DNA from: UBA1737 sp964541525
GTDB taxonomy: Bacteria > Bacillota_I > Bacilli_A > ML615J-28 > CAG-313
Length of the DNA: 31,087 nt
Direction of reading: 5' to 3'
NCBI GenBank assembly: GCA_964541525.1
Contig: CAZIQF010000023.1
Coordinates: 1-31,087 of the forward strand
The position numbers and the translations under genes are program-made. Positions 1 through 8,869 of this stretch are shown here, piece after piece. Within the stretch, counting starts at the first letter, position 1, and every line of letters begins with the position of its first letter. The notes beneath the pieces were generated by a model, which was not told the origin of the DNA, made no database searches, and saw only the letters and a list, made by a program, of their open reading frames with translations.

Positions 1-3
1 AAA

Positions 4-54
4 AATAATAGAATATTACACCTATTATGGTAGTAGATGTAATATTCTATTATT
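4..54. terminator. Long bidirectional intrinsic terminator
   Basis: A perfect 17-bp inverted repeat (4-20 with 38-54) encloses a 17-nt loop. On the plus strand it is followed by GC and six T. On the minus strand it runs into a T-run at the window edge. It can therefore end the minus-strand MATE gene at 183 and any plus-strand gene entering from the left. The remaining sequence to 182 shows no gene. Confidence 0.8.
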
Positions 55-182
55 GCTTTTTTAGTTTTATGATAAGTTTTTTTACTTCCAATGCTACCAT
101 AAGTATCGATGATTTATGCTATTATTATACAACTTTTTTTTGACTAATTCAATAATTTAAACTTATTTTATATTAAAAATAA

Positions 183-1574
183 TTAATTATAGCTTTTTAT
201 TTTTTTATTAATGCTCTTAATGAAGATAAGTAGTAATATAAGTGCTACAAAAAGAGCCATTGTTTCCGCTATTGGCGTTGCAATTAAGACACCAAGGGTT
301 CCGATTTTTGCTTTTAAGGCAAACATTAGTGGGATATCAAATAATCCTTTTCTAAGAATGGATAAAATAAAGGAGGAAATTTTTTTACCAGTTGCTTGAA
401 AGACAGTATTGGTTGCGAATGATATCGAACATAGCGGTACTGCTGCTGCAATAATTTTTAAGAACTTAACCCCATAATATACAGATACTGCTTCTTTTAT
501 AAAGAATGATACAAAACCTTCAGTAAATAACAAGAAAAATGTTACTGCAAATAATGAGAATCCGATTGCTGTTACAAACATAAAGAGAATCCCTTTTTTC
601 ATTCGTTTAATATTTTTACTTGCATAATTATAGGCAATAAATGGTAGCATTCCCTGCGTAATCCCCATACAAATGTTAAATGCTAGTGTATTAATTTTTT
701 TGGCAATTCCTAATCCGGCTAAAGCTGATGATTGCAAGTTTTCCGATAAACTTGCTGATACTAATTTGTTGGCAAAAATATTAGATACCATTGCAAGGGT
801 TGTTGATAGAGCAGCAGGAAAGCCAATAAATAATACTTCTTTTGGAATATGATGTTTAAAAGAAATATCTTTAGGGTTTAAGGTATATACTGGATTTTTC
901 TTATTTATAAATAGATAAATAATAAAGTAGATGGTTGCAATAATATTAGATACAAGCGTTGCAAGGGCTGCTCCAACTAGTTCATTACCTGCCGGTAATA
1001 AGACAAACATAAATAATGGGTCTAGAATAATATTTAAAATTCCCCCTAGTGCCATTCCCATACTGGCATGCGATGAAGCACCTACTGATCTAACTAAATG
1101 ACCAAAAATACTATTAAGAATTGTTGGAACACTACCAATAATCATAGTGATAACCATATATCGATATATATAACTATATGTCGCAGGAGTTCCTCCTACT
1201 AAATAAATAATTTGCTTTCCACCAATTAATAAGATTAAACTATAGGTGATTGCAATAAAAATTGATCCCCAAAGTGAAAAGGCAAAAACATTTCTAGCTT
1301 TATGCTCTTCTTTTCTACCTAAATATCTTGAAATTAGACTAGCTCCACCAATCCCAAATAAGTTAGCTAAAGCATTTATAATGATGTAAACTGGCATAAT
1401 AACGTTTAGACCGGCTACTGCATCTTGATTATTAGTTAGCCCTAAAAAGTAAGTATCCGCATAATTATAAATAATCATGATTAGTTGCGAGATAATTGTT
1501 GGTATCGCTAAACTAATAAAGGCTTTAGGAATTGTATAGTTTTCAAATATATCTATTTTGATTTGTTGTTTCAT
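183..1574 (-). CDS. MATE family multidrug/toxin efflux protein
   Basis: A 463-residue integral membrane protein with about twelve hydrophobic helices in two similar halves, the normal size and layout of MATE (MatE, NorM/DinF-like) Na+ or H+ coupled antiporters that export cationic drugs or metabolites. Near the N-terminus it has the family-like stretch IPTIISQLIMIIYNYADTYF. I chose the ATG at 1574 rather than the ATG two codons upstream because GGAG lies 7 nt before it and only 1-2 nt before the first. A second MATE gene (2676-4028) lies just beyond the YitT gene, but the two proteins differ clearly in sequence, so this is not a recent tandem copy. The substrate cannot be told from sequence. 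Confidence 0.9.
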   Translation of the reverse strand: MKQQIKIDIFENYTIPKAFISLAIPTIISQLIMIIYNYADTYFLGLTNNQDAVAGLNVIMPVYIIINALANLFGIGGASLISRYLGRKEEHKARNVFAFSLWGSIFIAITYSLILLIGGKQIIYLVGGTPATYSYIYRYMVITMIIGSVPTILNSIFGHLVRSVGASSHASMGMALGGILNIILDPLFMFVLLPAGNELVGAALATLVSNIIATIYFIIYLFINKKNPVYTLNPKDISFKHHIPKEVLFIGFPAALSTTLAMVSNIFANKLVSASLSENLQSSALAGLGIAKKINTLAFNICMGITQGMLPFIAYNYASKNIKRMKKGILFMFVTAIGFSLFAVTFFLLFTEGFVSFFIKEAVSVYYGVKFLKIIAAAVPLCSISFATNTVFQATGKKISSFILSILRKGLFDIPLMFALKAKIGTLGVLIATPIAETMALFVALILLLIFIKSINKKIKSYN

Positions 1575-1596
1575 TGCCATTCTCCATTTTTTAAAA

Positions 1597-1602
1597 ATTA
1601 TA
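1597..1602 (-). promoter_or_regulatory. Extended -10 box for MATE gene at 183-1574
   Basis: The minus strand reads TGCTATAAT, an extended -10 element, about 22 nt upstream of the chosen ATG. No convincing -35 box lies at the right distance, as expected for a TGn-dependent promoter. Confidence 0.45.
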
Positions 1603-1671
1603 GCATATTTTTGCTGTTTTTTAGTAAAAAATACTTTTGTTTATTTTTTGCTGATTTGCTGTTCATCATAC

Positions 1672-1702
1672 AAAAAAGATATACCTAAATTAGATATATC
1701 TT
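1672..1702 (-). terminator. Intrinsic terminator of the YitT-family gene
   Basis: An 8-bp perfect stem (1676-1683 with 1695-1702) has an 11-nt loop and is followed on the minus strand by six T. The stem overlaps the TAA stop codon of the YitT-family gene, so translation termination and the hairpin share bases. Confidence 0.75.
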
Positions 1703-2621
1703 ATTGTGATGGTCTTGTCCAACCTTCGCCATTGATTTCATGAGCACGATTAATTGATACAAAAGCATATTTATCAATTTGATTAATTAAGTTAATTAAT
1801 TCTGCATATTGACTCATTGTGAATGAAACTAATACGACTTTTTTAGGTGTTTTAGAATAACCTCCAGTTCCATCTAAAATGGTTGTAGTCCGGTCTAATT
1901 TTTTAATAATTGCTTCATTAATGGCATCATAATGTTCGGATACAATTTGAGCAATAAATGCTTTTGATTCACCTAAGAATAATTTATCTATCACAATCGC
2001 ACAAAGGAAAGCAGAAGTAATTCCTAGTAGTGATACAACTAAATCTTTTATGACAAAGATTCCACATACGACAATTAAAGCATCAATTGCAAAAATTACA
2101 ACAGAACTTTTTAATCTTTTAAGATACTTACAAATAATAAATGCAAGAATATCCAGTCCACCAGTTGAACCACCACCTAGAAAAGTAATTGCACAGCCTG
2201 CCCCAACAAACACACCACCAAAGAGTGCTGCAAGGACAATACCAATTTCAGCATAATTTTGACTAATATTAAAGAAGCCATTAAATACTTCCATACTAAT
2301 TAATTTAATTGATAGTGATAACATCGGTGGATAGACAATGGTTGAAATTAATGTTTTAATAGCAAAGTTTTTTCCTAAAATGAATAAACCTAAAATAAAT
2401 AAACCCCAAGTCAGAATTGTTACGTAAATATCAATTGATGGTATTAGGAAATTATTTATCGGCAATAGTTTATCCAAAATAATCGCAATCCCGGAAATTC
2501 CTCCTGTTACTAAATCAAAGGGAATTAAAAAGATTCCTGTGCCAAACGCTAGAATAGCTGTTCCTAATATGACTAAAAAGATATTTTTTAAAGCTATCGC
2601 TATATTTAAATGTTTTTTCAT
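1701..2621 (-). CDS. YitT family membrane protein (DUF161 + DUF2179)
   Basis: A 306-residue protein with an N-terminal block of about five to six hydrophobic helices (residues about 10-210) containing the Gly-rich motif LGGGSTGGLDILA typical of YitT/DUF161. A soluble C-terminal domain of about 80 residues follows, starting near the DRTTTILDGTGGYS motif and matching DUF2179. YitT proteins are widespread in Firmicutes and their transport role remains unproven. The start ATG has GAGGT 10 nt upstream. The gene begins 55 nt after the upstream MATE gene and ends in its own terminator. Identification is firm, biochemical function unknown. Confidence 0.92.
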   Translation of the reverse strand: MKKHLNIAIALKNIFLVILGTAILAFGTGIFLIPFDLVTGGISGIAIILDKLLPINNFLIPSIDIYVTILTWGLFILGLFILGKNFAIKTLISTIVYPPMLSLSIKLISMEVFNGFFNISQNYAEIGIVLAALFGGVFVGAGCAITFLGGGSTGGLDILAFIICKYLKRLKSSVVIFAIDALIVVCGIFVIKDLVVSLLGITSAFLCAIVIDKLFLGESKAFIAQIVSEHYDAINEAIIKKLDRTTTILDGTGGYSKTPKKVVLVSFTMSQYAELINLINQIDKYAFVSINRAHEINGEGWTRPSQ

Positions 2622-2675
2622 ATACTAGTTACCTCATAATTTATCTTAACATATTTATTTCAAAAATACAAATTT

Positions 2676-4028
2676 TTAATCAATAATTATTTGCTTTCGT
2701 CTTAATTTTTGATTATAGATTATCAAATAAATAATATTAATGATTATTCCAAAAATAGTTGCAGCTGGTGCAGATAATCCGATATTTAATAAAGATGGAT
2801 TAGGCATAATGCTCATTATGTATGACATCGGTAAGCGAACAATAAATGTTTGAGCAAGACCTTGGATCATTACAAATAATGTTTCACCATGACCACTATA
2901 ATAGCCAATAAAACTAAACAAAATACAAGTAACGACTGCCTCTAGTGCGAATCCTTTTAAATATGCAAATGAATTATTAATAATTACCTCATCAGAAGTA
3001 AAGATTGATGACAATAAATCTCCTTTAAAGAAGGTTAATGTCATCACAAAAACGCCAATTACCGCCCCAATACTCATTCCTACAAACATTGATTGTTTAG
3101 CTCTTTTTTCTTTTCCCGCTCCTACATTTTGAGCGACAAAACTAGACATCGATTGCATTAGAGCACTTGGGATTAACATAATAAAACTTGTAACCCGATT
3201 AGCAATCGCATATCCATTTGATGCATCTAAACCAATATTATTAATAAATGCAACTAAAGCAGTAAATGAGATATTAGTTAAAAAATCTTGTAAGGCAATC
3301 GGAAAACCAATTTTAATACAATATTTTAGTTCTTGATTAAACCAAAAATCTTGCTTTTTAAAAGTAAATGGTAGTTTTTGTTTTGAAATAATTATTATGG
3401 ATAAAATTACACTAACTGCTTGAGCGATTACTGTTGCTAAAGCAGCACCGATAACATCCAAATTACAGCCGATAACAAACACTAAATCTAAAACAATATT
3501 AACAAAACAAGAAATAGCAACAAATATTAATGGTAATTTTGAATTGCCTAAACCTCTAAAAATACTACTGATTACATTATAAAAAATAATAAAGATAATA
3601 CCTAAACCACAGATTCTCACATATTCAATTGTTTTTTCCATCGCTTCTTCAGGAGCCTTCATTAGAACCGCTAATTCTGGTGCAAATATTGTTAAAACAA
3701 TCATTAATACTAGTGATATGATTACAAATAATGTAATTGAACTACCAATAGCTTTACCTATTAAATGATGCTTCTTTTCTCCTAAATATTTTGCAATTTG
3801 AATTGTTAATGCCGTAGAGAATCCAGCAATTGTAAATATTATAAGATTGATAATCGAACTACCAGTTAATACCCCAGATAAACCTTCATTTGATCCAAAC
3901 ATGCCAATTACAAATGTATCGACGGCCCCATACATTGCTTGAAGAATCAGTGATGCAAGAATTGGCAACATAAAAATAATCAATTTTTTGAAAATGCTTC
4001 CCTCGGTAAAATTATTATGATTTATCAT
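2676..4028 (-). CDS. MATE family efflux protein (second copy type)
   Basis: A 450-residue polytopic membrane protein with the MATE two-half layout. The N-terminal motif LQAMYGAVDTFVIGMFGS is characteristic of the DinF/NorM group. The ATG at 4028 is preceded by AAAGGA at a suitable distance and by a TATAAT box further up. It lies immediately upstream of the YitT-family gene (54-nt gap), so the two may be co-transcribed. It probably exports cationic compounds using an ion gradient, with unknown substrate. The basic C-terminus (LRRKQ region) is expected to be cytoplasmic. Confidence 0.9.
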   Translation of the reverse strand: MINHNNFTEGSIFKKLIIFMLPILASLILQAMYGAVDTFVIGMFGSNEGLSGVLTGSSIINLIIFTIAGFSTALTIQIAKYLGEKKHHLIGKAIGSSITLFVIISLVLMIVLTIFAPELAVLMKAPEEAMEKTIEYVRICGLGIIFIIFYNVISSIFRGLGNSKLPLIFVAISCFVNIVLDLVFVIGCNLDVIGAALATVIAQAVSVILSIIIISKQKLPFTFKKQDFWFNQELKYCIKIGFPIALQDFLTNISFTALVAFINNIGLDASNGYAIANRVTSFIMLIPSALMQSMSSFVAQNVGAGKEKRAKQSMFVGMSIGAVIGVFVMTLTFFKGDLLSSIFTSDEVIINNSFAYLKGFALEAVVTCILFSFIGYYSGHGETLFVMIQGLAQTFIVRLPMSYIMSIMPNPSLLNIGLSAPAATIFGIIINIIYLIIYNQKLRRKQIIID

Positions 4029-4087
4029 TATTATTCTTCCTTTATCTATTTGTATTATAATACCATATTTTTACTTTTTTTAAAATT

Positions 4088-4116
4088 AAAAAACACTAAG
4101 GAAATCCTTAATGTTT
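4088..4116 (-). terminator. Intrinsic terminator of small unknown gene
   Basis: An 11-bp stem with one mismatch (4091-4101 with 4106-4116) and a 4-nt loop is followed on the minus strand by a T-run. It lies directly behind the stop codon of the gene at 4123-4509. Confidence 0.7.
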
Positions 4117-4122
4117 AGTTTT

Positions 4123-4509
4123 TTATATCGCTACAGTCAGAATATCAATACTGATTGGCATTAAATGATGTTCTTGAATATAACGACATGATGGTAAATG
4201 AAGAATTGTACCAAAAAAATCATCTACTTCATCAGACCATAATACTTCATTAAAATCTGATAATTTACTATCAGCTGCATAATTCAAATTTAACCTAACT
4301 TGATAAGGTGAAGGAGTATTTTCAACTTGTAACGAAACTGAAACTGAAAAATAATTAGTAACATCATCTGGAATTATAATTGTTTCAAATACCATCAATT
4401 CTTCTACTAAATCATAATATTTTTCGCAAATTTTTCGGTACAGTAATAAATTTTCTCCTAATGTTAGTTTTTTACTAATGTGTCTTCTTAATTCATTAAT
4501 GATTTTCAT
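4123..4509 (-). CDS. Small protein of unknown function
   Basis: A 128-residue, acidic, soluble protein that I do not recognise. The first 40 residues are rich in Lys, Leu and Glu and look helical. The rest alternates in a beta-strand-like pattern (SVSVSLQVE, YQVRLNLNYA, MPISIDILTVAI). There is no signal peptide, membrane helix or Cys cluster. The start is set at the ATG at 4509 because a strong AGGGGG lies 6-7 nt upstream; a start 31 codons earlier has no such site. It is a single-gene unit: a small hairpin (4531-4544) sits upstream and an intrinsic terminator follows. Its neighbours are a MATE exporter and an ABC-2 exporter, which gives no clear functional clue. Confidence 0.7.
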   Translation of the reverse strand: MKIINELRRHISKKLTLGENLLLYRKICEKYYDLVEELMVFETIIIPDDVTNYFSVSVSLQVENTPSPYQVRLNLNYAADSKLSDFNEVLWSDEVDDFFGTILHLPSCRYIQEHHLMPISIDILTVAI

Positions 4510-4530
4510 TATTTCCCCCTGTTTTTCTTT

Positions 4531-4544
4531 GTAGCTTTTGCTAC
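4531..4544 (-). promoter_or_regulatory. Small leader hairpin before the gene at 4123-4509
   Basis: A perfect 5-bp inverted repeat, GTAGC and GCTAC around four A on the minus strand, lies about 20 nt upstream of the start and just before its ribosome binding site. It could be an operator or a leader hairpin; function is not shown. The 4510-4698 gap holds no other feature I can support. Confidence 0.3.
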
Positions 4545-4698
4545 TTATAGTGTTCATTGTACAGGTAATATTGTCGCATAAAATAAATTTTTTTACTATC
4601 AATTTACACTATTTTTTATCGAACATTATCCCTATACCGTCTTTTATTATATCAAAGTTATCAGAACAATGCAAACAAAGTTATATTTTATTTTTTGT

Positions 4699-5601
4699 TT
4701 AATTCGCTTTTTGCTTTCTGATTAGCGTTAATAAGACAATTATGCCTATTAGAATCGCGATTGATCCCACTAAAACGATATACATTATGTTGATTGAAAC
4801 TTGATTACCAAAAAAGTAAAGGTTGCAATCAATTGAATCTTTTATACTAGTGATGACATCTTGAGAAAAGCCTAAACTTGAAAATTCTTTGAAAGCTCCA
4901 TTTAACATTGAATTTCTTAAAAGACTCGTTCCATAAGTTCCTGGTAAAAACAATAAAACATTCCTTAATCCTTTAGAAAAACTAGCAATCGGCATATATG
5001 CTCCACAAAGAAAACCATAACATGAACTAACAATCGTACCAACAGCCGACATTTGACCTTGAGTCGATAAAAAGCTATTAATAATACTAGATAATGCACA
5101 ACCAAATAGTGAAACTAAAAAGACATTAATGATTGTTAGGAAAACATCAGCTATTGATAAATACCACCCCACTATGCCAATATAAATAAAACAAATAATC
5201 ATAGCTACATAACAAACAATTAAGGTTGAAATTAAGTTAGATATATAATAACTTAAAGCTATTACTTCTTTTCTAACTGGGGTAATCGTAAAATCTTTGA
5301 TTGATCCTGTTGCCTTGTCTTGAACCATTAGCATATTTGAACAAAAAGCAACGGTTACACAGCAAACTGCTAATAAAGATGAACATAGTTGCCCTGATAC
5401 AATCCCATTAATCAACTTATCACTAATGGTTGCACCGGCAGCTTGTAGTGATCCTACAAAACTATCAGCATATACCTTCTTTAAGAAAGTAGTATATAAT
5501 ACCAATAAAATCATTGGCGTAATTAATGATGTGATAAACATCGCTTTATCTTTAAAATACAATTTTATATTGCGTTTAACAAGAGCTAAAAAAGATTCCA
5601 T
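4699..5601 (-). CDS. ABC-2 type exporter permease (DrrB-like)
   Basis: A 300-residue membrane protein with the ABC-2 layout: an N-terminal cytoplasmic segment (FLALVKRNIKLYFKDKAMF), a first helix at about residues 20-40, a large extracytoplasmic loop of about 50 residues, then five more helices with the family-like Gly/Pro-containing loop (FLCGAYMPIASF). It should form the membrane channel of an exporter with the ATPase encoded just upstream (1-nt gap). The ATG at 5601 was chosen because GGAGGTG lies directly upstream; a TTG five codons earlier overlaps that site. The DrrAB group exports drugs, lipids or antibiotics, but the substrate here is unknown. Confidence 0.88.
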   Translation of the reverse strand: MESFLALVKRNIKLYFKDKAMFITSLITPMILLVLYTTFLKKVYADSFVGSLQAAGATISDKLINGIVSGQLCSSLLAVCCVTVAFCSNMLMVQDKATGSIKDFTITPVRKEVIALSYYISNLISTLIVCYVAMIICFIYIGIVGWYLSIADVFLTIINVFLVSLFGCALSSIINSFLSTQGQMSAVGTIVSSCYGFLCGAYMPIASFSKGLRNVLLFLPGTYGTSLLRNSMLNGAFKEFSSLGFSQDVITSIKDSIDCNLYFFGNQVSINIMYIVLVGSIAILIGIIVLLTLIRKQKAN

Positions 5602-5602
5602 T

Positions 5603-6511
5603 TTATTCACCTCCAACTAACTTTTTACCAGTAACAGCTAAAAAGACATCATCCATTTTTCCTTTAATTACTTCATAATCCTTAAATAATTGGGGATTAT
5701 TAATGATTAATTCGGTTGCAATGATTGTATTTTCAATTTCAATTTTATATCCACCACTAATGGTTTCAAATGGTAGATTTAATGCATTAACTGATTCGAT
5801 AGTTACATTATAGAGTAAAATATAATCTTTAACATACTGATTTTTTAATGCTACTGGACTTCCCTCGGCAACAATCTTCCCCCCATCGATAATTATTACA
5901 TAATCTGCCATAGCCGTTTCTTCCATATAGTGAGTTGTTAGAAAAACAGTCATATGTTTTTCATTACGCATCTTCGTTATTACATCCCACATCATCTTTC
6001 TGGTTTGTGGATCTAATCCCGTTGTTGGTTCATCTAAAATTAAGATTTTGGGTTCATGAATTAATGCTCGCGCAATATCTACTCTTCTTAGTTCACCACC
6101 AGATAGTTTTCCAACTGGACGTTTGAATAAATTGTGTAAATTGAGTAATTCACTAAGCTCTTTAATTCTTTGTTTTAATATTTCTCCCGTAATTCCATAT
6201 AAAGCCGCACGGCTAATTAGATTGTCTTTAACGGATAAATTTTTATCCAAAACTGAATTTTGAAATACCACGCCTATTTCATATTTAACTGATTCTGAAT
6301 CAAGGTCTTGGTCAATATCACATACCTTGATTTCCCCACTATCTTTGGCAAGTTGACCACATAACATATTGATAGTTGTTGATTTCCCAGCGCCATTAAC
6401 ACCCAAAAATGCAAATAATTCACCTTCTTTAACACTAAAACTTAAGTCTTGAACTGCTTTTACTTCACCAAAACTTTTGTATAAATGGGAAATTTCGATT
6501 ACTTTATTCAT
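5603..6511 (-). CDS. ABC-2 type exporter ATP-binding protein (DrrA-like)
   Basis: A 302-residue ABC ATPase. It shows Walker A GVNGAGKST (about residue 37), a Q-loop VVFQNS, the signature LSGGELRRVDIARA, Walker B ILILDEPTTGLD and a switch-region His in TTHYMEE. The C-terminal 80 residues follow the DrrA/daunorubicin-resistance type, which assists coupling to the ABC-2 permease. It starts at an ATG preceded by AAGGAG and is followed after 1 nt by its permease, so the pair is translationally coupled. It is predicted to energise export across the membrane. The substrate is not evident. Confidence 0.92.
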   Translation of the reverse strand: MNKVIEISHLYKSFGEVKAVQDLSFSVKEGELFAFLGVNGAGKSTTINMLCGQLAKDSGEIKVCDIDQDLDSESVKYEIGVVFQNSVLDKNLSVKDNLISRAALYGITGEILKQRIKELSELLNLHNLFKRPVGKLSGGELRRVDIARALIHEPKILILDEPTTGLDPQTRKMMWDVITKMRNEKHMTVFLTTHYMEETAMADYVIIIDGGKIVAEGSPVALKNQYVKDYILLYNVTIESVNALNLPFETISGGYKIEIENTIIATELIINNPQLFKDYEVIKGKMDDVFLAVTGKKLVGGE

Positions 6512-6584
6512 GTTTTCTCCTTTATTAAGTAATTATTTATTATAATTAATTCTTTCTTTTTCTCTAACTTAAACTTTTTTCATC

Positions 6585-6616
6585 AAAAAACAACCAGAGA
6601 TTTAACTCCGGTTGTT
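6585..6616 (-). terminator. Intrinsic terminator of the oxygen-defence operon
   Basis: Two stacked stems (AACAACC with GGTTGTT, then GAG with CTC, separated by one mismatch) are followed on the minus strand by six T, just after the flavodiiron gene. Confidence 0.85.
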
Positions 6617-6619
6617 ATT

Positions 6620-8410
6620 TTATTTTACTTCTTCAAAATCACTAGCTCCATGTTTACAAAGAGGACAAATATAATCATCAGGAAGTGTATCGCCTTCATA
6701 TAGGTAGCCACAAACTTTACAAACATAGCCTTTTTTACCTTCAACTTGTGGTTTCGGTTTAACATTATTTTGATAATATGTATATGTCATTGTTTCTTGT
6801 GATGTGATAACTCTAGCTTCAGTGATTGAGCAAATAAACATACCATGAGTATTTAAATCAACATATTGTTCAACTTTTAAAGACATAAAAGAATTAATAT
6901 ATCTAGGTAAGAAGGCAAGACCATTATCACTATAATTAGGTTTTAAATTTTCAAATTTATCTTTATTTCTACCACTTACAAATCCAAAACGTTCAAAAAT
7001 CGAAAATGGTGCATCAATTGATAAGCAGTTAACATTCATAATTCCAGTTTGTTTTATTACATGATGAGAGTAATTTTCTTTATTAATTGTTACTGCAATC
7101 TTATTTGGTGTATTTGTTACTTGTGATACAGTATTAACGATTAACCCATTATCTTTTTTACCATCATTTGATGTTACAACATATAGGCCATAGCCAATAT
7201 TAAATAAAGCAGTTAAATCATTTTTATTAGCTGTTGTGCTTTGTTTTGCAAGATATTCTTTTGATAATTCATCAGCAAGGGCTTGTAATTGCGTTTTACT
7301 TTCTTCATTGAGATTAGATAAGATTCTTACTTCGTTAGTTGCATAAGTAAGATTTTTCGAACCTTCTAATAATGATTTCATTACTTTCGTAGCGGTTGGA
7401 GCCCATGAACCATTTTCAATGAAAGCAACTGTTCGGTTTTGATAATTTCTTTCAGTTAAATGTTCAATAAACTCTTTCATGAAAGGGAAAACATCAGCAT
7501 TATAAGTTGTTGTTGCAAGAACTAATTTACCATATCTAAAGGCATCAGCAACGGCTTTACTCATATCACATCTTGCTAAATCATTAACGATTACATTTGG
7601 ACATCCATTTTGTTTCAATAAATCAGCAAGCATTAAAACAGCATTTTTGGTATTACCATAAATTGATGTATAGGCAATCACAATTCCATCAGTTTCAATA
7701 TCATAACTTGACCAAATATGATATAGATTTAAATAGTAACCTAAATTTTCAGTTAGAACAGGGCCATGTAATGGACAAATTGTTTCAAGATCAAGCGTTG
7801 CTGCTTTCTTTAAAAGGGCTTGAACTTGAGTACCATATTTACCAACAATACCAATATAATATCTTCTTGCTTCATCAGCCCAATCTTCTACGGCATCTAG
7901 TGCACCAAACTTACCAAAGCCATCAGCACTAAATAAAACTTTACTATAAGCGTCATAAGTAACCATTACTTCTGGCCAATGAACCATTGGTGCGAAGACA
8001 AAAGTTAATTGATGTTTACCTAATGATAGCGTATCACCATCTTTTACTTCTAAGCGATGTTCTGGAAGATTGCCAAAGAATTGTTCCATCATTTTAAATG
8101 TTTTCGCATTACCTACAACATATGTGTCAGGATATACTTTTAAGAAGTTCATAATATTAGCAGAATGATCTGGTTCCATATGTTGAACGATTAAATATGT
8201 TGGTAACTCGCCATTTAACGCATCACTAACATTATCTAACCATTCATGAGTAAAGTTTTTATCAACAGTATCAATTACAGCAATCATCTCATCTTTGATT
8301 AGATAAGAATTATATGCCATCCCATTAGGCACAACATATTGGCCTTCAAATAGATCTACTTGATGGTCATTTACACCTAAATAATATAAATCAGCTTTGA
8401 TTTGTTTCAT
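6620..8410 (-). CDS. Flavodiiron protein fused to flavin reductase-like domain and rubredoxin
   Basis: A 596-residue multidomain protein that should reduce O2 to water (or NO to N2O) in the cytoplasm. Domains: metallo-beta-lactamase-fold diiron domain (about 1-240) with all expected ligands, H77, E79, D81, H82 in HMEPDH, H144, D163 and H215; flavodoxin domain with the FMN loop TSIYGNTKNA (about 243-385); flavin-reductase-like split-barrel domain (about 395-550); C-terminal rubredoxin with C564, C567, C582 and C585 (CKVCGY, CPLC). The fusion provides most of the electron chain in one chain. Its ATG overlaps the TAA of the superoxide reductase gene by one base (TAATG), so the two are coupled. 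Known flavodiiron classes combine these modules in different ways; which class this belongs to needs alignment. Confidence 0.95.
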   Translation of the reverse strand: MKQIKADLYYLGVNDHQVDLFEGQYVVPNGMAYNSYLIKDEMIAVIDTVDKNFTHEWLDNVSDALNGELPTYLIVQHMEPDHSANIMNFLKVYPDTYVVGNAKTFKMMEQFFGNLPEHRLEVKDGDTLSLGKHQLTFVFAPMVHWPEVMVTYDAYSKVLFSADGFGKFGALDAVEDWADEARRYYIGIVGKYGTQVQALLKKAATLDLETICPLHGPVLTENLGYYLNLYHIWSSYDIETDGIVIAYTSIYGNTKNAVLMLADLLKQNGCPNVIVNDLARCDMSKAVADAFRYGKLVLATTTYNADVFPFMKEFIEHLTERNYQNRTVAFIENGSWAPTATKVMKSLLEGSKNLTYATNEVRILSNLNEESKTQLQALADELSKEYLAKQSTTANKNDLTALFNIGYGLYVVTSNDGKKDNGLIVNTVSQVTNTPNKIAVTINKENYSHHVIKQTGIMNVNCLSIDAPFSIFERFGFVSGRNKDKFENLKPNYSDNGLAFLPRYINSFMSLKVEQYVDLNTHGMFICSITEARVITSQETMTYTYYQNNVKPKPQVEGKKGYVCKVCGYLYEGDTLPDDYICPLCKHGASDFEEVK

Positions 8411-8787
8411 TATTTAGTCTCCCATAATCCATGTAGATTACAATAAGCATATACTGCTTCTACTTCATCACCTTCACAAATAGCGAAGCATACTTCTGGT
8501 GCACTACCTGGTTTAAGGGCTTTTCTTTGGTTACCGAATTTAGTTTGTAATGATACCCATTCAATATAATGTTCTGGTAACATTGGGTGAGCAATACTAC
8601 CAACTTTAACAATAACTTGATGATCTTTTACTTCATATACAGGAACGTGTTTTTCATGTGATGCATCAACACTTCCTGGTTTAATTTCTTTCATTGCTTC
8701 ACCACAACACATTACAGGCACACCTGAATCATGAACTACTGCTACAATATTCCCACAATGTTCACATTTTAAAAATTTTTGTTCCAT
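8410..8787 (-). CDS. dfx: Desulfoferrodoxin (superoxide reductase, two iron centres)
   Basis: A 125-residue desulfoferrodoxin that reduces superoxide to hydrogen peroxide without making O2. The N-terminal desulforedoxin-like centre I has C8, C11, C27 and C28 (CEHCG, CCGE). The catalytic centre II has the EKHVP motif (E45, K46, H47), H67, H73 and the CNLHG motif (C116, H119), a complete ligand set. The ATG is preceded by AAGGAG at a somewhat long distance of about 12-13 nt. It is first in an operon with the flavodiiron protein, so superoxide and O2 removal are co-expressed. This is typical of strict anaerobes and microaerobes. Confidence 0.96.
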   Translation of the reverse strand: MEQKFLKCEHCGNIVAVVHDSGVPVMCCGEAMKEIKPGSVDASHEKHVPVYEVKDHQVIVKVGSIAHPMLPEHYIEWVSLQTKFGNQRKALKPGSAPEVCFAICEGDEVEAVYAYCNLHGLWETK

Positions 8788-8825
8788 ATTTTTTAGTCTC
8801 CTTTTTTATTATTATTTCCTTTATT

Positions 8826-8854
8826 ATTTTACCATATTGCAATTTCTATTGCAA
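8826..8854 (-). promoter_or_regulatory. Promoter of dfx-flavodiiron operon with overlapping 18-bp palindrome
   Basis: The minus strand carries -35 TTGCAA (8849-8854), a 17-nt spacer and an extended -10 TGGTAAAAT (-10 at 8826-8831). A perfect inverted repeat, TTGCAAT with ATTGCAA around 4 nt (8837-8854), covers the -35 box and spacer. The 7-4-7 architecture with TTG/CAA ends resembles Rex-type redox operators, though the inner bases differ from the Rex consensus. Repression by bound protein is inferred. Confidence 0.6.
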
Positions 8855-8869
8855 ATATTTTAAGAAAAT

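Noticed and set aside
211..399. Short plus-strand open frames here and opposite most genes (for example 2050-2256, 7597-7932, 18356-18769, 24880-25293)
   Set aside because: Each lies antisense to a well-supported minus-strand gene, lacks a ribosome site and gives low-complexity or unprotein-like translations.
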